Positions 59,801 through 64,000 of a stretch of 64,000 nt of DNA are shown piece after piece; position 1 is the first letter of the stretch; each line of letters begins with the position of its first letter. Under the pieces are notes generated by a model, which was not told the DNA's origin, did not search any database, and saw nothing but the letters and a program-made list of their open reading frames with translations. The stretch covers positions 1-64,000 of the forward strand of contig ONIM01000004.1 in the NCBI GenBank assembly GCA_900317885.1, given 5' to 3'. Both the position numbers and the translations under genes were made by a program. The stretch is from an uncultured Bacteroidales bacterium. Its GTDB lineage: Bacteria > Bacteroidota > Bacteroidia > Bacteroidales > Paludibacteraceae.

Positions 59801-62800
59801 GGCGAGGTTATCGGGCGTCTCAGCCGCTTGTTTACGGAAGAGCGAGACGATAGTCTGGGTGTCGTCATAAGGCATGTCGGTCTGGTTGAAGGAGTCGAGG
59901 ACGGCAGTCTGCGCTTCGTTGAGGAGCGAGATGGAACGCAGAGGTGCGGTGGTGTTTGCCGCAAAAGCCTGCACGGCGTTTGCCACCGACTGCGCGAGGT
60001 TGGTGATGAGCGCTTCGCTGTACCAGCCGTTGTCGTACTCGACGGCAATAGAGGGCACGCCGTCCATGGGCATGATATAAAACGCGATCTTGAATTTCGG
60101 CACGTTCTGCTCCATGGTCTCGTCGGCGAAAACGGGTTTGCCGAAGACGGAGTAGGAGCTGAGCACGCCCATCTGGTAAGCGAACATGATCTCTGCCTTG
60201 AGGTCATAATCCGCTGCCACGCGTGCAAAGGGGTAGTCCTCGTGGGCGAGCGTTTGCTCGAAGGACTGCGCGTTCTCGCGGACGAACTCCTCAACCATCT
60301 GGTTCGCTATCTTCGTTGTCAGCGCAAGGGTGTTGACGAACATACCCATGGTGTTGTTGACGCGGAGGTTGCTTCGTCCGTTGGAGATGGTAGTGATGCA
60401 GACATCATCTGTTCCTGCAAAACGCGCCAAGGAATAATAGACTGCACTCAGCAGCACTGCCGCCGGCGTCACGCCTAATTGGGCCGCATATTTCTCTGCC
60501 GTAGGCATGTCGAAAGGTACGCAGACGCGTCCGTTCTCGCCCTGGGGGATGGCGTTGGTGAGGTCCGGTTGGATCTCGGTGACACTCTCGATGCCGGTGA
60601 GACGCTCGGCGAAGAAGGCCTCAGCAGCCTTGAAGGATTCGCCATTTTCTGCAGCTTTCTGCTCCGCCACGAACTGCGGATACGAGCACATCTCGGGTTC
60701 GATCTCTTTGCCTTCGAGCAGGTCGCATATCTCATGGATGAAGAGGTCGTACGAGGCACCGTCGCAAACGAGGTGGTGGATGTCGCTCAGGAGATAGAGG
60801 TGCTGCTCCGTGCGCACGATGACGAAACGGAAGAGCAGGTCTTTCTGCAGGTTGAACGGCTGTACGAACTCATGCTTGAAAGCGTCCATCTGCGCCTCTT
60901 CGAGTGCTTTCTCGGGTACGTCGATGGCTGCTTCGTTCATTTGTTGGGTGTCGATGGTCTGGATGACCTCGGCTTCCCGGGTGGCAAAATGCACGAAGAG
61001 TTCGGAGTGGTTGAGTACTGCCTTGCGCACCGCTTGCTGCAATGCGTCGGTCTCTACGTCCAAAGGCATCTGAGTACAGATCGGCACGTTATAGAGTGTG
61101 GAGGTCGGGTTCTTCATGCACTCGAAATAGACGCCGAGTTGGGCGAAGCTCAAGCCTACCCCCGTCCCCTCCCTAAAAGGAGGGGTGGTTTGTGCGTCGC
61201 TTTCTCCCTTCCCTTTAGGGGAGGGTTGGGGAGAGGCTACTAATTGCGTCAGTATCTCATTCTCGATGGCTTGGAGGGTGATGCCTTTGGTCATCTGTTT
61301 GGCATCGAGTTGGATGCCGAAACGCTTGTATATCTGGGTTGCTAACTTGATGGCAGCGATGGAAGAGAGACCCATGTAACGGAGGTCGGTCGTGATGCCG
61401 AACTCCTCCATGTTGACAATCTTCGCGATGATATCGTGCAGTTCTTGTTCGAGGACATTGAGCGGAGCCGCAGCCACAGCCTCCTCTACTTCGGGCTTGG
61501 GCGCCTCCGGCTTCGGCAGGGCACGTTTATCGACTTTCTGGTTCGGGTTGAGGGGTATAGCGTCAATCTGCATTGTCACCGCGGGCACCATGTACGGCGG
61601 TTTGCTGTCGCCGATGAAGGCATTGAGTTCGTCGATGTTGATCTTCTCGTCGCTGACGACATAGGCAGCGATGAACTTACCTCCGTCGGGATAGTCGAAA
61701 GCCTGCACGGTAGCATCTTTGATGCCGGGGAACTCACGGATGATGGCTTCGACCTCTTTTAGTTCGATACGGAACCCACGGATCTTCACCTGTCCGTCCC
61801 TTCTGCCGACGAACTCGATGTTTCCGTCCTCGCGGTAGTGAACGATATCGCCGGTCTTGTAGCAACGCAGGCCGTTCCAATCGACGAAGACCTCTGCGGT
61901 CTTCTCGGGTTGGTTGAGGTATCCGAGCGACACCTGCGGTCCGGCTACATAGAGCTCGCCGTCCGTGCCGGTCGGTACTTCTTTGCCGTCCTGTCCCACG
62001 ACGATGAGTCGCGTGCCGTTCGTATTGGCTTTGCCGATAGGTATATTGGGCTCGTTCTGGGTCACGAAGAAACTGCTGACATAGACGGTACACTCCGTCG
62101 GACCGTAGCAGTTCATCAACTTATAAGAAGGCGGATCGAGGCTAATCAGTTTCTCGCCGCCCGTACCGAGCCACTGCAAGCCCGGGATGTCGGGGTAATT
62201 GAGCACGAGTTGCGTTGCCATCTGGGTGGTCATGAAGCAGTGGGTAATGTGCTCGTCTTGGATATATTGGTTGAGCCCCTCCAGGTCAAAACGGATCTCG
62301 TCGCCTACGATGCAGATGGTGGCGCCGGCTTTGACGCAGCACCAGAGGTCCATCTGGAAGGCATCGAAGCCGTAACCGGCGTAGGTGGCGTACTTGCTTT
62401 GCGGAGTCAAGCCGATGGCCTGGACATGGAAATCAAGGAAGGCTAAGATATTCGCCTCGCTGAGCATGACGCCCTTGGGGATACCGGTGGTACCGGAGGT
62501 ATAGAGCAGCACAAAAGCGTCGTCGCCGTCGTACTTGGAGGCATCCTCCCGCATGTAGTTCAATCGCTCTTCGGGATAAGAGCCATCCAGCGGCATGGCG
62601 GTCAGACCTGCCTTGGCGATAGCGAGAGGCACGATGACCATCTGTTCGTTACGGGGCACGATGAACGCTGCCACTTTGTCGCCGCAACGGGTGACATACT
62701 GCGGATCGAGGGTGTCTGACAGGCGGTCCGCCTCCGCGAAAGTGATGCGTTTGTCACCGGCGATGCAGAAGATGTCATTCGGCCGCTCGGCTACGTGTTT

Positions 62801-62827
62801 TTTGAAGTATTCGATTAAGTGTTTCAT
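56873..62827 (-). CDS. Dimodular NRPS: A-PCP-C-A-PCP-thioester reductase
   Basis: A 1984-aa cytoplasmic megasynthase. A1 (about 1-440) has 'LLYTSGTTGIPKG' and 'NCYGPTECTVY'. PCP1 has its pantetheine Ser at 489 ('YMGLSSIAAIKL'). The C domain (about 558-975) has HHLVCDG near 685. A2 (about 985-1500) has 'LLYTSGSTGVPKG' near 1157. PCP2 has Ser1538 ('FFELGGTSLMV'). The reductase (1615-1984) has 'LLTGATGYLGIHVL' and catalytic 'YMRSK'. There is no thioesterase, so a dipeptide should leave as an aldehyde or alcohol. A1 is shortened by about 40 residues before its core motif. A manual substrate code reads D-A-M-F-G-G-C-V-Y-K for A1 and D-A-M-F-S-G-A-I-F-K for A2. Five repeat insertions lie in linkers. 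It starts one base after the STAS gene. Confidence 0.93.
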   Translation of the reverse strand: MKHLIEYFKKHVAERPNDIFCIAGDKRITFAEADRLSDTLDPQYVTRCGDKVAAFIVPRNEQMVIVPLAIAKAGLTAMPLDGSYPEERLNYMREDASKYDGDDAFVLLYTSGTTGIPKGVMLSEANILAFLDFHVQAIGLTPQSKYATYAGYGFDAFQMDLWCCVKAGATICIVGDEIRFDLEGLNQYIQDEHITHCFMTTQMATQLVLNYPDIPGLQWLGTGGEKLISLDPPSYKLMNCYGPTECTVYVSSFFVTQNEPNIPIGKANTNGTRLIVVGQDGKEVPTGTDGELYVAGPQVSLGYLNQPEKTAEVFVDWNGLRCYKTGDIVHYREDGNIEFVGRRDGQVKIRGFRIELKEVEAIIREFPGIKDATVQAFDYPDGGKFIAAYVVSDEKINIDELNAFIGDSKPPYMVPAVTMQIDAIPLNPNQKVDKRALPKPEAPKPEVEEAVAAAPLNVLEQELHDIIAKIVNMEEFGITTDLRYMGLSSIAAIKLATQIYKRFGIQLDAKQMTKGITLQAIENEILTQLVASPQPSPKGKGESDAQTTPPFREGTGVGLSFAQLGVYFECMKNPTSTLYNVPICTQMPLDVETDALQQAVRKAVLNHSELFVHFATREAEVIQTIDTQQMNEAAIDVPEKALEEAQMDAFKHEFVQPFNLQKDLLFRFVIVRTEQHLYLLSDIHHLVCDGASYDLFIHEICDLLEGKEIEPEMCSYPQFVAEQKAAENGESFKAAEAFFAERLTGIESVTEIQPDLTNAIPQGENGRVCVPFDMPTAEKYAAQLGVTPAAVLLSAVYYSLARFAGTDDVCITTISNGRSNLRVNNTMGMFVNTLALTTKIANQMVEEFVRENAQSFEQTLAHEDYPFARVAADYDLKAEIMFAYQMGVLSSYSVFGKPVFADETMEQNVPKFKIAFYIMPMDGVPSIAVEYDNGWYSEALITNLAQSVANAVQAFAANTTAPLRSISLLNEAQTAVLDSFNQTDMPYDDTQTIVSLFRKQAAETPDNLAVVYHDVRLTYKEVDTRTDAIAARICEVLNLQSPISDERSSEPVVSILINRSEWMVVASLAALKAGCAYQPLDPSYPAERLNFMMKDASASLLIADAECLPDGTGRTAASAERGFFEYSGPVLLTKELAEVKTPFPSGEGWGEASPSDLFILLYTSGSTGVPKGCQLEHRNLVAFCHWYHRYYDLHAGDKVAAYASYGFDANMMDMYPALTCGAAVYIIGEDIRLNLPDLNHYFEAEGITHSFMTTQVGYQFAQNCDNHSLKHLSVGGEKLATIAPPANYLLHNAYGPTECTIFTTTYPIHEQEKNIPIGKPLDNFRLFIVDKDLHRVPVGAIGELLVSGPQVSRGYLNRPDKTAETYIDWNNLRCYRTGDVVRYLADGNIQFVGRQDGQVKIRGFRIELKEVEAVIREFPGINDATVQAFDYPNGGKFIAAYIVSDTKMDIQALNAFIRDRKPPYMVPASIMQIDVIPLNQNQKVNKRALPAPQLTDTDRDYVAPANDNERLFCDIFASILNQDKIGATDNFFELGGTSLMVTRVIIEADKAGKHVAYGDIFTHPTPRLLAQFLSGEAPVTGNPSPVTDENNFDYSGIDAILQRNNLNTFLRGERQDLGNVLLTGATGYLGIHVLRELIDSDAKTITCLVRGKDQQDAQRRLRNLLFYYFDRRFDELFGSRLFVVNGDVTSEISVSPKDGLIDTVFNCAANVKHFSKTDDIEQVNIGGAERCVEFCLKTGARLIHISTTSVGEIWVDRGDGKAVPELSERLLYFGQFLDNRYMRSKFLAERVILDAVARHGLNAKIMRVGNLAARSYDGEFQANFQSNSYMGRLKVFSTLGCCPIDEYDSPAEFSPVNETAKAVVLLASTPKECNVFQPFNNHTDLLGDILAGFEKIGKSIRYVEEDEFRQAILEASQDPKKASLMSALLAYQDMTHGQKAVTIERDNRYTSAVLLRLGFRWSAPDSAYVNRMLTAISQLGFFDE
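58065..58100. repeat. Tandem repeat, GGTTACGGGTGA class, in the PCP2-reductase linker
   Basis: GGTTACGGGTGAGGGGTTAC-type units encode 'APVTGNPSPVTDE'. The same class is translated in the SpoIIE phosphatase (63793) and lies between the regulator genes (63147). Confidence 0.75.
59373..59407. repeat. GC palindrome, CCCTCCCC/GGGAAGGG class, in A2
   Basis: CCCTCCCC-TGAA-GGGAAGGG (one mismatch) encodes 'PFPSGEGWGEA' just before the 'LLYTSGSTG' motif of A2. It is related to the palindromes at 23446 and 61156. Confidence 0.75.
59440..59520. repeat. GC-rich insertion with hairpin in A2
   Basis: TCTCCCCG (59486-59493) and CGGGGAGA (59500-59507) form a perfect 8-bp hairpin. The segment encodes 'LPDGTGRTAASAERGFF', which interrupts the expected strand order of the A2 core. 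It looks like another repeat class, seen only once here. Confidence 0.55.
59692..59720. repeat. Tandem repeat, GAGATTG class, in A2
   Basis: Three GAGATTG/GGAGATTG units encode 'LNLQSPISDE' in the N-terminal part of A2. It is the reverse-strand relative of the TCCAAT and CAAATCT tracts. Confidence 0.7.
61156..61238. repeat. Double GC palindrome in the PCP1-C linker
   Basis: Two hairpins in a row: CCCCTCC/GGAGGGG (61166-61172, 61179-61185) and CCCTTCCC/GGGGAGGG (61206-61213, 61218-61225). They encode 'SPQPSPKGKGESDAQTTPPF', an apparent linker between PCP1 and the condensation domain. Confidence 0.78.
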
Positions 62828-62828
62828 T

Positions 62829-63131
62829 TTATTCTATCGTGAAAAGGTTATGAAAACCGCTCATGCGGAAGATATCGTCCACGTCCTCGTTGAGGTGGGT
62901 GATGCGAATCGAACCGCCTTTCGCCTCGGACTCGCGCTTGAGTTGCATGAAGAACCGCAAGCCGGCAGAAGAGATATACTCCAGCTGCTCACAATCGATC
63001 TCCAGCGCTTTGTCGGCCAGCGCCAACACTTGGTTCAGGTCCTCTACTTGGGTCGTGGTAACTGTCGTGTCGAGTTCGCCGATAAGGCAAACACGCGTCT
63101 CTTTGTCATTCGGAATAATGTTGATTTTCAT
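62829..63131 (-). CDS. STAS-domain anti-sigma factor antagonist (RsbV-like)
   Basis: A 100-aa cytoplasmic protein from ATG 63131 (MKINIIPNDKETRVCLIGEL). The STAS signature 'EIDCEQLEYISSAGLRFFMQ' contains Ser54/Ser55, the position phosphorylated in SpoIIAA/RsbV proteins. When unphosphorylated, such a protein binds the anti-sigma kinase and frees its partner. The gene ends one base before the NRPS start codon, so the two are almost certainly translated from one mRNA. The partner kinase is the next gene upstream. Confidence 0.93.
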   Translation of the reverse strand: MKINIIPNDKETRVCLIGELDTTVTTTQVEDLNQVLALADKALEIDCEQLEYISSAGLRFFMQLKRESEAKGGSIRITHLNEDVDDIFRMSGFHNLFTIE

Positions 63132-63146
63132 ATTGTGTAATTTTAA

Positions 63147-63170
63147 GGGGTTACGGGTTACGGGATTACG
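63147..63170. repeat. Tandem repeat, GGGTTAC class, between regulator genes
   Basis: GGGGTTACGGGTTACGGGAT lies between the STAS gene and the kinase gene and is the same class as 58065 and 63793. It spans the kinase stop codon. Confidence 0.65.
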
Positions 63171-63516
63171 AACTGATTTTCTTAACGAGGGTGAGGATGT
63201 TTTTGTCCTCGCTGCGCTCATAGTGTATCTCATCGACGAGTTGGCGGATGAGATGGATTCCCAGCCCTCCTACCTGTCTTTCGTCGGTCGCTTTGTCGTT
63301 GGGAATATGTGCCGTGGGGTCAAAGGCGATTCCGTCATCCGATAACTGAATGCTGAATGCTGAATGCTGAATGCTGAGTACCATCTCTATCTCTGTCGCC
63401 CGGGAATAATGCAGAATATTCACGACCGCTTCTTCGGCTGCCACCTCGAACTGCTTGAGGGCTTTCTTGCCGAGTCCGGCGCACATGCCGAAGGTATGTA
63501 TTGTTCCTTTCAGCAC
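63166..63516 (-). CDS. RsbW/SpoIIAB-like serine kinase (HATPase)
   Basis: A 116-aa protein of the GHKL anti-sigma kinase group, starting at GTG 63516. The N box 'FEVAAEEAVVNILHYS' has the Mg-binding Asn; the G1 box is 'SDDGIAFDP' and the G2 box 'VGGLGIHLIRQLVDE'. It would phosphorylate the STAS protein. The in-frame region upstream has a stop (TGA) and no ATG, so either the GTG is used or the domain is joined to the phosphatase by a frameshift. A tandem repeat adds 'SIQHSAFSIQ' between two strands. Confidence 0.88.
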   Translation of the reverse strand: MLKGTIHTFGMCAGLGKKALKQFEVAAEEAVVNILHYSRATEIEMVLSIQHSAFSIQLSDDGIAFDPTAHIPNDKATDERQVGGLGIHLIRQLVDEIHYERSEDKNILTLVKKISS

Positions 63517-64000
63517 ACGCCATTGTGAGGGGTCCTGTCTTGCGGATGGTCATGAGGGTGATATCATCCGTAGGTTCCGCTTTGCCCATGAAGCCTTTGA
63601 TAGCGCCGTACAGGTCATCGCGAGTCGCCACGATCTCTGCCCATCGCTCAAGTCCTAACATCTCCCGCTCGGGGTTACGGGCCTCGGTCACACCATCCGT
63701 ATAAAGGACAAGGGTATCTCCTTCTCCGAGCATGCAACCTTGCTCCACGAACGAGTAATGTCCGTCAAAGCCCAGCGGGATATTCGGTTCAACGGTGAGG
63801 GGTGAGGGGTTACCGGTTACGGGTGAGTAGACAATCGGCGCGCAATGTCCGGCGTTGCAGTAAACCAACTCGCCCGTAGGGATGCGGAGGCGTCCGACAA
63901 AAGCTGTGACGAAAGTCAGGGAGGGGTTGTTCTCACTGAGGACAGCGTTCATCTCCTCCATGATCTCTTTGGGTGAGTTAGCCCGCACGCCGGCAGCACG
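63335..64000 (-). CDS. SpoIIE/RsbU-type PP2C serine phosphatase (5' truncated)
   Basis: The frame is open through the right edge. Recognisable parts are 'TFVTAFVGRLRIPTGELVYC', 'CNAGHCAPIVY', 'LVLYTDGVTEARNPEREMLG' and 'PTDDITLMTIRK', the metal-ligand motifs of the SpoIIE PP2C family. It should dephosphorylate the STAS protein in response to a sensor part that lies outside the window. After 'DDITLMTIRK' (about 63540) the frame runs on for some 200 bases through the kinase gene as a basic, domain-free tail. This suggests a lost stop codon or a frameshift junction. Confidence 0.88.
   Translation of the reverse strand, partial: RAAGVRANSPKEIMEEMNAVLSENNPSLTFVTAFVGRLRIPTGELVYCNAGHCAPIVYSPVTGNPSPLTVEPNIPLGFDGHYSFVEQGCMLGEGDTLVLYTDGVTEARNPEREMLGLERWAEIVATRDDLYGAIKGFMGKAEPTDDITLMTIRKTGPLTMACAERNNTYLRHVRRTRQESPQAVRGGSRRSGREYSALFPGDRDRDGTQHSAFSIQHSVIG
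63345..63381. repeat. Tandem repeat, TGAATGC class, in the RsbW-like gene
   Basis: Five TGAATGC units encode 'LSIQHSAFSIQLS' in the kinase, between the N box and the G1 box. Confidence 0.75.
63793..63830. repeat. Tandem repeat, GGTGAGGGGT class, in the SpoIIE gene
   Basis: GGTGAGGGGTGAGGGGTTAC-type units encode 'YSPVTGNPSPLTVE' after the CNAGH motif. The peptide 'PVTGNPSP' is shared with the NRPS PCP2-reductase linker. Confidence 0.75.

Noticed and set aside
1..64000. CRISPR arrays, prophage or insertion sequences
   Set aside because: The repeats present are short, adjacent and of varied classes, with no regular spacers; no transposase, integrase or phage structural gene is visible.

Overview
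The window looks like chromosome of a Bacteroidota bacterium, most likely order Bacteroidales, with a type IX secretion system (T9SS). The evidence is a PorX regulator, several secreted proteins with type A T9SS C-terminal sorting domains, OmpA-fused outer membrane barrels, a TPP-riboswitch TonB receptor, a eukaryotic-type glycogen synthase, a lidless adenylate kinase, and promoters of the Bacteroidota form (TTG, 19-20 nt, TAnnTTTG). I cannot name a genus. I see no insertion sequence, phage or CRISPR array.

Layout. 1-8281 (+): BspA-like leucine-rich-repeat proteins, a small membrane protein, a GLUG-repeat T9SS cargo and an OmpA-fused barrel. 8291-13492 (+): a giant T9SS cargo built from four tandem units, plus a barrel protein. 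13558-21725 (+): rmlC, rmlD, a DUF2461 protein, tRNA-Arg(CCT), another OmpA-barrel/T9SS-cargo pair and a viroplasmin-RNase HI. 21816-23120: gap. 23152-25295 (-): a FeoB with a degenerate G domain and a metal-binding HMA protein. 25487-34232 (-): a 47-aa peptide, a repeat-rich secreted protein, a TPR-AraC membrane regulator, PepD and a MATE exporter. 34307-35098 (+): a barrel. 35176-40949 (-): an operon running pRiA4b-like protein, miaA, PKD lipoprotein, glycogen synthase, C69 dipeptidase. 41113-45876 (+): TPP riboswitch, thiamin-type TonB receptor, porX and a nuclease/phosphatase-family enzyme. 45877-56820: housekeeping genes (rhomboid, HU, adk, obg, ClC, rluD, PASTA, Cys-rich lipoprotein, gpmI, smpB, CNNM/CorC, lipoprotein). 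56873-64000 (-): an SpoIIE phosphatase, an RsbW-like kinase and a STAS antagonist directly upstream of a 1984-aa NRPS (A-PCP-C-A-PCP-reductase).

The most interesting system is this last block. A complete partner-switching cassette lies one base upstream of a reductase-terminated dimodular NRPS on the same strand, so stress or phosphorylation signalling and small-molecule synthesis are probably coupled. No sigma factor, phosphopantetheinyl transferase or promoter for the operon is inside the window.

Two phenomena run across the window. First, one extended promoter form recurs at least 14 times with almost fixed geometry. Second, many short repeat tracts of several classes (tandem 7-12 nt units, G/C palindromes, and an ACCATGCATGGT palindrome) sit between genes and also inside genes, where they are translated as linkers without breaking the frame. 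The NRPS alone carries five, and its upstream regulators carry more.
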